From Marinovum sp. (GTDB lineage: Bacteria > Pseudomonadota > Alphaproteobacteria > Rhodobacterales > Rhodobacteraceae): a DNA stretch of 64,000 nt. Where the stretch lies: the NCBI GenBank assembly GCA_022447495.1, contig JAKVBH010000012.1:62001-126000 (forward strand), in the 5' to 3' direction. The notes beneath the pieces were generated by a model. That model was not told the DNA's origin. It searched no databases and saw only the letters and a program-made list of their open reading frames with translations. Positions 1 through 10,413 of this stretch are shown piece by piece. A program made the translations under genes and the position numbers. Numbering within the stretch: position 1 is the first letter of the stretch; each line of letters starts with the position of its first letter.

Positions 1-1
1 C

Positions 2-421
2 AAATCCATGCGGATCACCAACCAAGCGGTGGTCCTACTTTTTGGGATTTTTGTCGTCGTCGGATTTTTCATTTTGCCAACGGTTGATTGGGCTTGGCGC
101 CTGCTGCACATGGTGGCAGTTCTCTTCTTTGGTATTTTGCTCAATGCCGGCGGGGCGTTGGGTGCGGGAGATGCGAAATTCGCAGCTGCCGCTGCTCCGT
201 TTTTCGTCGTCTCCGACCTGATCTTTTTGATGATCTTGCTCTCTGCTACGATCTTGGCGGCCTTTGCCACACATAGGCTTACCAAATTCACACCGTTGCG
301 CCGCCTCGCCCCTGATTGGGAGAGCTGGCAAACCGGGTCTGACTTCCCCATGGGTCTCGCGCTCGGTCCATGTCTGGCGCTCTATCTGCTATGCGGGCTA
401 CTTTATGGAAGCACCCCATGA
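2..421 (+). CDS. Prepilin peptidase, A24/CpaA-like (5' truncated by window edge)
   Basis: Hydrophobic ORF with GAGDAKFAAA motif typical of A24 prepilin peptidases; reading frame is open to the window edge (..KSMRITNQ). Confidence 0.8.
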   Translation, partial: KSMRITNQAVVLLFGIFVVVGFFILPTVDWAWRLLHMVAVLFFGILLNAGGALGAGDAKFAAAAAPFFVVSDLIFLMILLSATILAAFATHRLTKFTPLRRLAPDWESWQTGSDFPMGLALGPCLALYLLCGLLYGSTP

Positions 422-485
422 GCATTTTCACCGAATCTGAACATCTCTGCGCTTTGTTCGCAGGACCTTCCGGAGGTCTCATAAC

Positions 486-1796
486 ATGAACATGGAAACC
501 GGCAACGTCATGGCGCCCACCGCGCCAAAACGCTTGGAAGAAATGAACCTCTCCATCGTGATGATGCGGGATATCCTTCTCAAAACGATGTTCCGCAAAA
601 ACATCGACATCGTGACAGAGATCAGCCACGCGATCTGTCTCCCTGTCCCTGTGACGCAAGAACTGGTCGACCTCGCGAGGTCACAACGGTTGTTGGAGGC
701 GACCGGTACGCTGAATGCAAACTCCGGAAATGAGATGGGCTATCAACTTACTGATGAGGGCAAAGCGCGCGCGTCGGATGCTTTGGAGCAATCGGAGTAC
801 TTTGGCGCAATGCCTGTGCCGCTCGATGTCTACCACCAGCAAATGAAGCGACAGTCGATCCGGAATATCCAAATCACCCGCAATCAACTCACCAATGCGA
901 TGGGAGATCTGATCTTGCCGCCTACATTGATGGATCAGCTTGGACCAGCCGTGTCCGCGGGACGCTCCATCCTCATGTATGGCCCGCCCGGAAATGGAAA
1001 ATCGTCGATTTCCAACGGCATCCGTAAAGCTATGGGTGACAAGATCTACGTCCCGCGCGCGATTGAATATGCCGGTCAGGTGATCACAGTCTACGATCCA
1101 ATCGTCCATTCCGCCGCCGAGGAAGAGCTCGACGATCCCAATAGCCTGCGCCGCACCGCCAACCGCTTCGACAGCCGTTACGTCAAATGCGAACGCCCAA
1201 CGGTTGTGACCGGGGGTGAACTGAGCCTCAAGATGCTCGACCTTGTCTACAACCCCACCGCCCGCACCTATCAAGCGCCGCTTCAGCTTAAATCTTCCGG
1301 TGGTATCTTCATCGTGGACGACTTGGGCCGTCAGGAAGAGCCCCCGCAAGCGCTTGTCAATCGCTGGATTGTGCCTCTCGAAGAAGGCCGCGACATTCTC
1401 GCGCTGCAATCTGGTGAAAAGTTTGAAGTGCCCTTCGACACGTTGGTGGTGTTTTCGACCAACTTTCACCCCAACGAGATCTTCGACCAAGCGGCTTTGC
1501 GTCGTATCTTCTTCAAGATCAAAATCGACGGCCCCGACCAAGCAGGGTTCCTCAAAATTTTCGCGCTGGTCGCGAAAAAGAAAGGTCTCCCTCTGGACGA
1601 GGCGAGCTTAGTTCACTTGCTTCAAACCAAATACCCGACAATTGACAACGTCTACGCCAACTACCAACCGGTCTTCTTGATCGACCAAATTCTGTCGATC
1701 TGCGCTTTCGAAGGGATTGCCCCTCAGATGCGTCCTGACCTGATTGACCGGGCGTGGGCAAACATGTTCGTCAAAGAAGAAGTCATCGTAAAATAG
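486..1796 (+). CDS. AAA-family ATPase (pilus-locus associated)
   Basis: 436 aa; Walker A GPPGNGKS, Walker B-like GGIFIVDDLG; follows the prepilin peptidase gene. Confidence 0.8.
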   Translation: MNMETGNVMAPTAPKRLEEMNLSIVMMRDILLKTMFRKNIDIVTEISHAICLPVPVTQELVDLARSQRLLEATGTLNANSGNEMGYQLTDEGKARASDALEQSEYFGAMPVPLDVYHQQMKRQSIRNIQITRNQLTNAMGDLILPPTLMDQLGPAVSAGRSILMYGPPGNGKSSISNGIRKAMGDKIYVPRAIEYAGQVITVYDPIVHSAAEEELDDPNSLRRTANRFDSRYVKCERPTVVTGGELSLKMLDLVYNPTARTYQAPLQLKSSGGIFIVDDLGRQEEPPQALVNRWIVPLEEGRDILALQSGEKFEVPFDTLVVFSTNFHPNEIFDQAALRRIFFKIKIDGPDQAGFLKIFALVAKKKGLPLDEASLVHLLQTKYPTIDNVYANYQPVFLIDQILSICAFEGIAPQMRPDLIDRAWANMFVKEEVIVK

Positions 1797-1892
1797 CGGC
1801 GCTTTAGGGCTCGCAAACTAGTACTTCAACGGTTCGCAATTGCTCGTCGCTAGGACTGGAATGTCCTGATCCACCGCCTATGCTCATGTCAT

Positions 1893-4307
1893 ATGAGCAG
1901 TCTTCCATCCGTCATTTCAACTTGGTTCAACGACCAAGGCTGGGCCCCGCATCCTCATCAAATGGACATGCTAGAGCGCAGCGATCTGTCAGCGCTCTTG
2001 CTCATTGCACCCACGGGCGGCGGTAAGACCTTGGCTGGTTTCTTGCCCACGCTCTGCGATCTCGCCGAAGCCAATCATGCGGGCCTTCACACACTATACG
2101 TCTCGCCTCTCAAGGCACTTGCCGCAGATATAAAACGCAATTTGCGGCGCCCCGTTGAAGAGATGGGATTGGATATCCGCATCGAGGACCGCACAGGGGA
2201 CACTTCCTATACCCAGAAGCGTAAGCAACGCATAGACCCACCACAGATACTATTGACGACACCGGAGAGCCTCGCGCTTTTGACCTCATACGAAGACGCA
2301 TCCCGTATGTTTACGGGGCTTAAACGCGTTGTCATAGACGAAATTCATGCGCTGGCTGAAAGCAAACGTGGCGACCAACTCTTTTTGTCGCTTGCGCGCT
2401 TGCAGAGTTTTTGTCCCGACCTCAAGCGCGTGGGTCTTTCCGCAACTGTCGATGATCCAGCGGCGATCGCTCACCTGATGGCGCGCCATCCCGACCCCTG
2501 CCCGATCTTGACCGCTGACCCAGGGCCCGCGCCGGATATTGACATGCTTCACATTAATGAGGCCCCACCCTGGGCTGGAGGTGGCGCGGCCTATTCCATT
2601 CCGGCTGTCTTAGATGCCGTCAAAACGCATAGGACAACACTGATCTTCCACAACACCCGCGCTCAAGCTGAGCTTTTCTTTCACAACCTTTGGTTGGCAA
2701 ACGAAGACGCGCTTCCGATCGGTATCCACCACGGCAGCCTCGACCGCGCACAACGTGAGAAAGTCGAGGGCGCAATGGTGGCCGGGGATTTACGGGCGAT
2801 TGTCTGTACCGGCAGCCTCGATCTTGGGATCGATTGGGGCGACGTGGATCTGGTGATCCAAGTCGGCGCGCCCAAGAACGTCAAACGTCTAGTGCAACGG
2901 ATCGGGCGGGCCAACCATCGTTACAATGCGCCCTCCAAAGCGCGCCTTGTGCCCGCCAACAGGTTCGAAATCGTCGAGTGCCAAGCCGCGCTTGCCGCGG
3001 TGCGCGCACATACTTTGGACGGCGATCCGCGCGGGAGCGGGCCACTGGATGTTTTGTGTCAACACATCTTGATTGCAGCCTGCGCAGCTCCTTTTGATGC
3101 GGATGCGCTGTATCGGGAATTCCGCAGCGTCGGTGCTTACAGCAATTTGGACCGAGCTACGTTCGGCACGTGTTTGGAATACTGCGCCACGGGCGGCTAT
3201 GCGCTGCGCGCCTATGATCAATGGCAAAGATTGCGACAGCGCAGCGATGGACTTTGGGAATTGCGTGATCCTCGCGCGACCAAGTTGATCCGAATGAACG
3301 TTGGCACCATCCAAGACACTGATACGCTGAAAGTGAAGATGAAAGGGCGCGGTGGGAAGCCACTCGGCGAGGTAGAAGAAGGCTTCGCGGCGTCACTGAC
3401 ACCTGGGGATACGTTTCTGATCGGCGGTCAGATAGTGCGCTACGAAGGCCTGCGAGAATTGACGGTCGAAGTGACCCGGCGCGCCGACAAAAAGCCCAAG
3501 ATTGCGACCTTCATGGGCACAAAATTTGCGACGTCCACACAGCTGAACCAACGCATTCTCGAGATGTTCCGCCAAGACGACTGGCCAGAGCTTCCAGATC
3601 ACACGCGCGGATGGCTTAAACTCCAGAAACAGGTCTCCCGGCTACCGGAAGCGGGACGGCTCTTGATTGAAAGTTTTCCGCACGACGGGCGCGAGCATGC
3701 CTGCATCTATGGTTTTGCCGGACGCAATGCGCAACAAACCCTCGGCCTCATTCTTTCAAAACGGATGGAAGAGATGGGGTTGGCGCCGATGGGATTTGTG
3801 GCCACCGACTACGCCACGCTCATCTGGGGATTAGAACCTCTCACCGATCCCGCACCGCTTTTTGACCTTGAGGCGTTGGAAGACGGACTCGACACGTGGT
3901 TGGCAGGAAATGCCGTTATGAAACGAACGTTTCGCGCCTCGGCGACGATAGCGGGCCTCATTCACCGCAATACAACCCAAAACCGAAAAACGGGTCGGCA
4001 GACCACGTTCAACTCCGATATCCTCTACGACACGCTGCTCAAATACGACCCGGACCACATCTTGATGCGGATCACACGCGAGGAAGCTATGCGTGGATTG
4101 GTCGATTTTGATCGTATCCGAGAAATGGCTTTACGTGTCGCAGGGCGCGTGGATCTTCTAAGGTTGGATCGCGTTACGCCGCTGGCCGCGCCCCTCTTCC
4201 TTGAACCCGGGCGTATTCCGGTCAATGGGTTGGCGGATGAACGGCTTTTGGCGGAAGAGGCCCAATCGCTCATGGCCGAGGTCGGTCTATCTCATCTTGA
4301 AGGATAG
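1893..4307 (+). CDS. Ligase-associated DNA damage response DEXH helicase (Lhr-like)
   Basis: 804 aa; APTGGGKTLAGFLP, DEIHALAESKRGDQL, VQRIGRANHR motifs. Confidence 0.9.
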   Translation: MSSLPSVISTWFNDQGWAPHPHQMDMLERSDLSALLLIAPTGGGKTLAGFLPTLCDLAEANHAGLHTLYVSPLKALAADIKRNLRRPVEEMGLDIRIEDRTGDTSYTQKRKQRIDPPQILLTTPESLALLTSYEDASRMFTGLKRVVIDEIHALAESKRGDQLFLSLARLQSFCPDLKRVGLSATVDDPAAIAHLMARHPDPCPILTADPGPAPDIDMLHINEAPPWAGGGAAYSIPAVLDAVKTHRTTLIFHNTRAQAELFFHNLWLANEDALPIGIHHGSLDRAQREKVEGAMVAGDLRAIVCTGSLDLGIDWGDVDLVIQVGAPKNVKRLVQRIGRANHRYNAPSKARLVPANRFEIVECQAALAAVRAHTLDGDPRGSGPLDVLCQHILIAACAAPFDADALYREFRSVGAYSNLDRATFGTCLEYCATGGYALRAYDQWQRLRQRSDGLWELRDPRATKLIRMNVGTIQDTDTLKVKMKGRGGKPLGEVEEGFAASLTPGDTFLIGGQIVRYEGLRELTVEVTRRADKKPKIATFMGTKFATSTQLNQRILEMFRQDDWPELPDHTRGWLKLQKQVSRLPEAGRLLIESFPHDGREHACIYGFAGRNAQQTLGLILSKRMEEMGLAPMGFVATDYATLIWGLEPLTDPAPLFDLEALEDGLDTWLAGNAVMKRTFRASATIAGLIHRNTTQNRKTGRQTTFNSDILYDTLLKYDPDHILMRITREEAMRGLVDFDRIREMALRVAGRVDLLRLDRVTPLAAPLFLEPGRIPVNGLADERLLAEEAQSLMAEVGLSHLEG

Positions 4308-4378
4308 CGATTTTTCCAAAAAAGGGCCGCCGTAAAAAGCCACTTTTCATTCAGAAATGCGCGGCTATATTCGCGCGC

Positions 4379-4462
4379 ATGACCAACATGCCACATATCA
4401 CATCATTGCCGGCCCCTTACGGGCCGTGTGCGCGAGGTCTTCTTCTCCTTTGCCGCCTCTGA
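4379..4462 (+). promoter_or_regulatory. Putative leuA leader peptide MTNMPHITSLPAPYGPCARGLLLLCRL* (transcriptional/translational attenuator)
   Basis: 27-codon ORF upstream of leuA with four consecutive Leu codons (CTT CTT CTC CTT) plus a terminal CTC; the stop lies inside an 11-bp stem (4456-4466/4482-4492). Confidence 0.7.
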
Positions 4463-4492
4463 GCGGGCCTTCGGGCTGCGACCGCTCAGAGG
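4456..4492 (+). promoter_or_regulatory. Stem-loop in leuA leader (CCTCTGAGCGG ... CCGCTCAGAGG)
   Basis: Perfect 11-bp inverted repeat with 15-nt loop overlapping the leader peptide stop codon. Confidence 0.75.
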
Positions 4493-4541
4493 ATGCCATG
4501 CACGCACCCAAGACCCAGGCTAAGGTACAAGGATTTACAAC

Positions 4542-6098
4542 ATGACCAATAACAGAGTTGTCATTTTTGACACCACCCTGCGCGATGGCGAACAAAGCCC
4601 CGGCGCGACTATGACTCACGAAGAAAAACTCGAGATCGCCGAATTGCTCGACGATATGGGCGTCGACATTATCGAAGCCGGCTTCCCCATCGCTTCAGAA
4701 GGCGACTTTCGCGCGGTGTCCGAAATCGCGGAACGCAGCAAATCGTCGATGATCTGCGGCCTGGCGCGGGCGCAATTGCCCGATATCGACCGGTGCTGGG
4801 AAGCGGTTAAGCACGCAAAGCAGCCACGTATTCACACCTTCATTGGCACCTCACCGCTGCACCGCGCGATCCCAAACCTCACCATGGATGAAATGGCAGA
4901 GCGGATCGAACAAACGGTAAGCCACGCCCGCAATCTGTGTGACAATGTTCAGTGGTCGCCCATGGATGCCACGCGCACAGAGTGGGACTACCTCAAACTC
5001 GTTTGCGAAATTGCCATCAAAGCGGGCGCCAGCACGATCAACATACCCGATACCGTTGGCTATACAGCACCCCGCGAAAGCGCCGAGCTCATCCGGCGGC
5101 TGGTATCGGAAGTGCCCGGTGGCGAAGACGTAATCTGGGCCACGCATTGCCACAACGATTTGGGCATGGCGACCGCAAATTCTCTGGCAGCGGTTGAGGC
5201 TGGTGCCCGCCAAATTGAATGCACAATCAATGGCTTAGGTGAACGCGCGGGCAACACAGCGCTCGAAGAAGTTGTGATGGCTATGAAAGTCCGCAACGAT
5301 ATCATGCCGTTTGAAACGGGAATTGACACGCGCAAAATCATGCATATCTCGCGCCGCGTCGCGACTGTGTCCGGCTTCAACGTTCAATTCAACAAAGCCA
5401 TCGTTGGCAAAAATGCTTTTGCCCACGAGAGCGGCATTCACCAAGACGGCATGCTCAAGAACGCCGAAACCTTTGAAATCATGCGCCCCGAAGATGTGGG
5501 GCTGTCGGGCACATCCCTTCCTTTGGGCAAGCACTCCGGCCGTGCTGCATTGCGGGCCAAACTCAAAGAGTTGGGCGTAGAGGTGGGCGACAACCAACTC
5601 AAAGACATCTTCGTGCGTTTCAAGGATCTCGCTGACCGAAAAAAAGAGGTCTACGACGATGACATTCTGGCTTTGGTCTCGACCACAGGCGATGGCGAAG
5701 AGCACCTGGAGTTGGTGAACCTCAAAATCCTGTGCGGCACTGGCGGCCCTGCTCAGGCAACCCTTGAAATGGCCGTTGGCGGAGAAGACAAAACCGCCGA
5801 AGCACAAGGCGACGGGCCTGTGGATGCGTCTTTCAAAGCAATTCGGGTCCTGCACCCAAACAAGGCGCGACTGGAAATCTACCAAGTGCACGCTGTCACG
5901 GCCGGGACAGATGCCCAGGCCACGGTGAGCGTGCGTCTCGAAGAAGACGGCATGATCGCGACAGGGCAATCCGCCGACACGGACACGGTCGTGGCGTCTG
6001 CCAAGGCTTATATCCAGGCGCTCAACAGGCTCATTGTACGCCGAGAAAAGGTCGGACCAGGCGCTGATGTCCGCGAAGTCAGCTACAAAGAACACTGA
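4542..6098 (+). CDS. leuA: 2-isopropylmalate synthase
   Basis: 518 aa; FDTTLRDGEQSPGATM, HCHNDLGMATANSLAAVEAGARQIECTINGLGERAGN. Confidence 0.97.
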   Translation: MTNNRVVIFDTTLRDGEQSPGATMTHEEKLEIAELLDDMGVDIIEAGFPIASEGDFRAVSEIAERSKSSMICGLARAQLPDIDRCWEAVKHAKQPRIHTFIGTSPLHRAIPNLTMDEMAERIEQTVSHARNLCDNVQWSPMDATRTEWDYLKLVCEIAIKAGASTINIPDTVGYTAPRESAELIRRLVSEVPGGEDVIWATHCHNDLGMATANSLAAVEAGARQIECTINGLGERAGNTALEEVVMAMKVRNDIMPFETGIDTRKIMHISRRVATVSGFNVQFNKAIVGKNAFAHESGIHQDGMLKNAETFEIMRPEDVGLSGTSLPLGKHSGRAALRAKLKELGVEVGDNQLKDIFVRFKDLADRKKEVYDDDILALVSTTGDGEEHLELVNLKILCGTGGPAQATLEMAVGGEDKTAEAQGDGPVDASFKAIRVLHPNKARLEIYQVHAVTAGTDAQATVSVRLEEDGMIATGQSADTDTVVASAKAYIQALNRLIVRREKVGPGADVREVSYKEH

Positions 6099-6292
6099 AG
6101 GTGCGGTCTTGTGCGCTTTTGCTTGGGCCACTTCTTTTGTGATGGTCCAACAGTGTGGAAGCCCAAGTTGACTGTTATGGATTGGGGTTGCGAAAAGTGA
6201 GAAATATCTGAAATTTGGCGATGGCCCTGAGGGGCGGCATATCATGGCGTTGTTGACGCGCCGCAATTCTCGCAGAGAAATGGATATGGCAC

Positions 6293-7540
6293 ATGACGAG
6301 AGATACCATCACTGCCTTGCCTGATCCAAAGGGGTTCTCACCTGATCCGCTGACGGATTTGATGCGCTCTGGCGCGCGCCAGTTGATCGAGCAGGCGCTT
6401 GAGGCGGAACTGGGCGCACTGCTCGCGCAGTTTTCCAACGAGACAACTGGTGAAGGGCACGCTCGGATCGTCCGGCATGGCCATTTGCCTGAGCGCGAGA
6501 TCATGACCGGCGTTGGCCCGGTCGCTGTGAGGGTGCCGCGGGTTCGGGATCGCGGCCCGCAGGCTGATAAGGTACGGTTCACCTCCTCGATCCTGCCGCC
6601 GTATTTGCGCAAGGCCAAATCCGTCGAGGAACTTCTGCCCTGACTCTACCTCAAAGGGATTTCCACCGGCGATTTCCAGGAAGCCCTGGCCGCGCTGCTC
6701 GGCCCCAACGCGGCAGGCCTGTCGTCTACAACGATTTCCCGGCTCAAATCGGACTGGTGGGACGACTATGAGCGGTGGCAGAAGCGCGATCTGAGCGCGC
6801 GGCGCATCGTCTGCGTCTGGGCCGACGGCGTGTATTTCCAGCCCAGAATGGGGGAAAAACAATGCGTTCTGGTGCTCATTGGCGCGGATGAATGGGGCCG
6901 CAAGGAAATCTTGGGCCTGACCGACGGCTACCGCGAAAGCACGCAAAGCTGGCGTGAGTTGCTTCTCGATCTCAAGCGGCGCGGTCTCAGCCATGCGCCT
7001 GATCTCGCGGTCGGCGACGGGGCGCTTGGCTTTTGGGCCGCGCTGCGCGAGGTGTTCGGCGACACGATCGAACAGCGCTGCTGGTTCCACAAGACGGGTA
7101 ACGTGCTCAACGCCATGCCGAAGTCCGTGCAGGCCAAAGCCAAAGGCCATCTACACGACATCTGGCAGGCCGAGACGAAGTCTGAGGCCAATGCCGCCTT
7201 CGACTTCTTCGTTGAGACCTACAGCGTGAAATACGCCAAGGCAGTGGCCAAGTTGGTCAAGGACCGCGAGGCGCTACTCGCCTTCTATGACGTCCCGGCG
7301 GAATACTGGAAACACATCAGGACAACCAATCCCAGCGAAAGTACCTTCGCTACCTTCCGTCACCGCACCGGCAAAGCCAAGGGTTGCCTGAGCCGCAAAA
7401 CCGGGCTGGCCATGGCCTTCAAGCTGATGATGTCGGCGCAGGGCAAATGGCGAAAGCTCGAAGGGTCAAACCGGATGCCCGAGATCATTCAAGGCGTTGC
7501 ACTCGTCGACGGCATCAAGCAACGGCAACCCGCCGCCTGA
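6293..7540 (+). pseudogene. IS256-family transposase interrupted by in-frame TGA at 6641-6643
   Basis: ORFs 6293-6643 and 6830-7540 share one frame; SVEELLP*LYLKGISTGDFQEALAALLG continues across the stop, where W is expected; DDE-region ADGVYFQPR and GDGALGFWAAL present. Confidence 0.9.
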
Positions 7541-7806
7541 TCACAACGTCACCAACTGTCGGGTATAGCTCGCGAAAAGTCGATTTAGGCTACTGTTTAA
7601 AGGACGACGAAACTGTGATGGAAGCGCGCATGGTCGTATCGTACGAACTTGCGCATGCCGAGACAAAGAGGTTTGAAAAATCTCTGCCTAGATCACAGGC
7701 AACCCGGCACTTCCAGTAATACAGTTCTATGGACTAAGTCAGTAGCCAACCAAGGCAAAAAATAAGTCCAGATTGACCTCCAATTCAGTCCAGCGCAGTA
7801 TGGGTC

Positions 7807-9285
7807 ATGACCCTGCCTATCGAAGCGTATTTTCTGGCACCGCACACCTCTGGAACCTTACAAGCTCGCATCCAACAGATGATCGCGGAATTTGTGCTGT
7901 CGGGCCGCTTGCGGCGCGGTGATAAACTGCCGTCGTCACGCAAATTGGCCGAGCATCTCGGTGTAAGCCGTATCACCGTCACCTTGGCTTACACGGAATT
8001 ATTGGCAAACGACTATCTCATGTCCAAGGGGCGATCGGGATACTTTGTATCGGAAAACGCCCCCGACCCACCCGAATTTCAACGCACGATGCAGCGCAAG
8101 GATGCTGTGGATTGGGCGCGCGCGTTGCCTGTTCGGATCGCGTCACAGGCGACCGCACTTAAACCTGCGGATTGGCAAAGCTACCGTTACCCGTTTGTCT
8201 ACGGGCAAACAGACCCATCTCTGTTTGACCACGGGAATTGGCGACTCTGTGCCTTGCAAGCGCTTGGCGCACGCGATTTCACAGCGTTGACCTCCGACTA
8301 TCACGATGCGGATGACCCTCAGTTGGTCGACTTTCTCATCCGCCAAACTCTCCCACGTCGCGGAATTCATGCGGCTCCCGAGGAGGTTTTGGTCACTCTT
8401 GGCGCTCAGAATGCCTTGTGGTTGGCCGCGCAGGTCCTGCTTTCACAGCGGCGAACAGCTGCCATCGAAGAACCTGGCTACCCAGCGCTGCGCGATATTC
8501 TGACACTGTCGCGCTGCCACCTCGAACCTGTGCGCGCAGATGCACGCGGTTTGCCCCCCGAAGACATTCCGCCGGACACAGATGTGGTGTTTTGCACACC
8601 AAGCCACCACTGCCCGTCGGCAGCCACGATGCCTCTGGAACGCAGGACCAAGCTTCTGGAACGCGCCCGTGAGAATGATTGGTTGATCGTCGAGGACGAC
8701 TACGAATTTGAAATCGCAGGTCCGGAAAACCCATTTCCAGCGCTCAAATCACTCGATTCAGAAGGGCGGGTTGTCTATGTCGGTTCGTTTTCAAAATCGC
8801 TCTTCCCCGGGCTTAGGCTAGGATACTTGGTTGCGGCGGAGCCTGTGATCCGCGAAGCGCGCGCGCTACGTGCCACAACTCTGCGGCACCCACCCGGCCA
8901 CCTGCAACGCACCGCCGCCTACTTCCTCGCCCGCGGACACTACGACGCCTTGGTACGGCGCATGTCTCGGGCGCTGTCTAATCGACGGCGCGCCATGTTG
9001 GCTGGGATTGCCAAACATGGATTGAAAATCGCCGGAACCGGTTCAACGGGCGGCTCTGCGCTTTGGATGCGCGCGCCGGAGTATATATGTACCGAGGCGT
9101 TGGCCGAGACGCTGCGCGCACACGGAGTTCTCATCGAGCCAGGTCGCAGTTTCTTTGGCCGCGCAGACGCACCCCGAAATTTCTATAGGCTGGGGTATTC
9201 GTCGATCAACGAGGCTCGGATTGCCCCAGGCTTGGCTCGAATCGCAGCCGTTATCGACGCCGCCGCCAGTGTGTCGGCACAATGA
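7807..9285 (+). CDS. MocR/GntR-family PLP-dependent aminotransferase-like transcriptional regulator
   Basis: N-terminal wHTH (LPSSRKLAEHLGVSRITVTLAYTEL) plus aminotransferase fold with SFSKSLFPGLRLGYL. Confidence 0.92.
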   Translation: MTLPIEAYFLAPHTSGTLQARIQQMIAEFVLSGRLRRGDKLPSSRKLAEHLGVSRITVTLAYTELLANDYLMSKGRSGYFVSENAPDPPEFQRTMQRKDAVDWARALPVRIASQATALKPADWQSYRYPFVYGQTDPSLFDHGNWRLCALQALGARDFTALTSDYHDADDPQLVDFLIRQTLPRRGIHAAPEEVLVTLGAQNALWLAAQVLLSQRRTAAIEEPGYPALRDILTLSRCHLEPVRADARGLPPEDIPPDTDVVFCTPSHHCPSAATMPLERRTKLLERARENDWLIVEDDYEFEIAGPENPFPALKSLDSEGRVVYVGSFSKSLFPGLRLGYLVAAEPVIREARALRATTLRHPPGHLQRTAAYFLARGHYDALVRRMSRALSNRRRAMLAGIAKHGLKIAGTGSTGGSALWMRAPEYICTEALAETLRAHGVLIEPGRSFFGRADAPRNFYRLGYSSINEARIAPGLARIAAVIDAAASVSAQ

Positions 9286-9493
9286 TCAAAGCACCAATTG
9301 AGGCGATGATCGAGTCAATGCCGGGTGCACCTAACCTAATCCCAAACATCAGGCTAGCGAAGTAGAACAGAAACGCGCCGCCCACACAGATGATGACGCT
9401 TTGCAAGATACCATTGCGGGTCCAACCCGTCTTTTCAGATAGATAGCCCACGATCCCTGCAATCACGACCGTGCCAATCAACGTTGGAAACAT
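9251..9493 (-). CDS. Small membrane protein (GlsB/YeaQ/YmgE-like)
   Basis: 80 aa with glycine-rich TM segments; directly downstream of fmt; convergent overlap with the MocR gene. Confidence 0.6.
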   Translation of the reverse strand: MFPTLIGTVVIAGIVGYLSEKTGWTRNGILQSVIICVGGAFLFYFASLMFGIRLGAPGIDSIIASIGALIIVPTHWRRRR

Positions 9494-10413
9494 CAGCTTT
9501 CTCCTCGTAGGCGATCCCCAGCAACAAGAGGATACCCGCGCAGAAACACCTCAGAAGAAACCGCGCCCTTTCCTGCACGTTGCAACGTTTGCAGTGTAAC
9601 GGCCTCAGAACCGCAAGCAACGGTTAACGGATCAATTGACAGGACCTCACCCGGCTCACCTGATCCATCAGCCACATCGGACATCAGGCATTTGATGCGC
9701 GTGTTTCCGTGCAACGTCCACGCCCCAGGAAACGGGCTCAGCCCGCGGACCTTCCTGTCCACTTCGTGGGCGGGTGCGCTCCAATCAAGGGCCGCCTCGT
9801 CCTTGAGAATTTTCTCCGCATACGTCACGCCCTTTTCGGGCTGCACCTGTGGTACCAAGTCAGGCAAACGATCAAGCGCCTCAGTGATTGCGTTTGCGCC
9901 CAGCTCCGCCAAGCGATCATGCAAGCGCGCAGTCGTATCCTTCGAGGTGATTCGCGTCTCGAAGCGCAGGAGCACAGGCCCGGTATCAAGCCCCGCTTCC
10001 ATTTGCATAATGCAGACGCCCGTTTCTGTGTCCCCTGCCAAGATCGCACGGTGAATGGGCGCCGCCCCACGCCAGCGCGGCAAAAGAGAAGCATGGATAT
10101 TGAGGCATCCGTATTTGGGCGCATCCAGGACAGTTTGGGGTAGGATCAGACCGTAGGCCACCACAACCGCCACATCGGCACCTAGGAGTGCAAACGCCTC
10201 TTGAGCCTCCGGAGATTTCAACGAACCCGGATGACGGATGTCGAGGCCCAAGGTCTCCGCCCGCGCATGGACGGGCGTGGGGCGATCCTTTTTGCCACGC
10301 CCCGCAGGTCTCGGAGGTTGGCAGTAGACACAAACGATTTCATGGCCCGCCTCGACCAAAGCATCGAGCACTGGAACCGAAAAATCCGGTGATCCCATGA
10401 AGACAATCTTCAT
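9493..10413 (-). CDS. fmt: Methionyl-tRNA formyltransferase
   Basis: 306 aa; [44 protein letters not shown]. Confidence 0.97.
   Translation of the reverse strand: MKIVFMGSPDFSVPVLDALVEAGHEIVCVYCQPPRPAGRGKKDRPTPVHARAETLGLDIRHPGSLKSPEAQEAFALLGADVAVVVAYGLILPQTVLDAPKYGCLNIHASLLPRWRGAAPIHRAILAGDTETGVCIMQMEAGLDTGPVLLRFETRITSKDTTARLHDRLAELGANAITEALDRLPDLVPQVQPEKGVTYAEKILKDEAALDWSAPAHEVDRKVRGLSPFPGAWTLHGNTRIKCLMSDVADGSGEPGEVLSIDPLTVACGSEAVTLQTLQRAGKGAVSSEVFLRGYPLVAGDRLRGES

Noticed and set aside
6100-6292. Left terminal inverted repeat of the IS256 element
   Set aside because: Only a weak partial match to the complement of the region after the transposase (7545-7570); boundaries not confidently resolved by eye.
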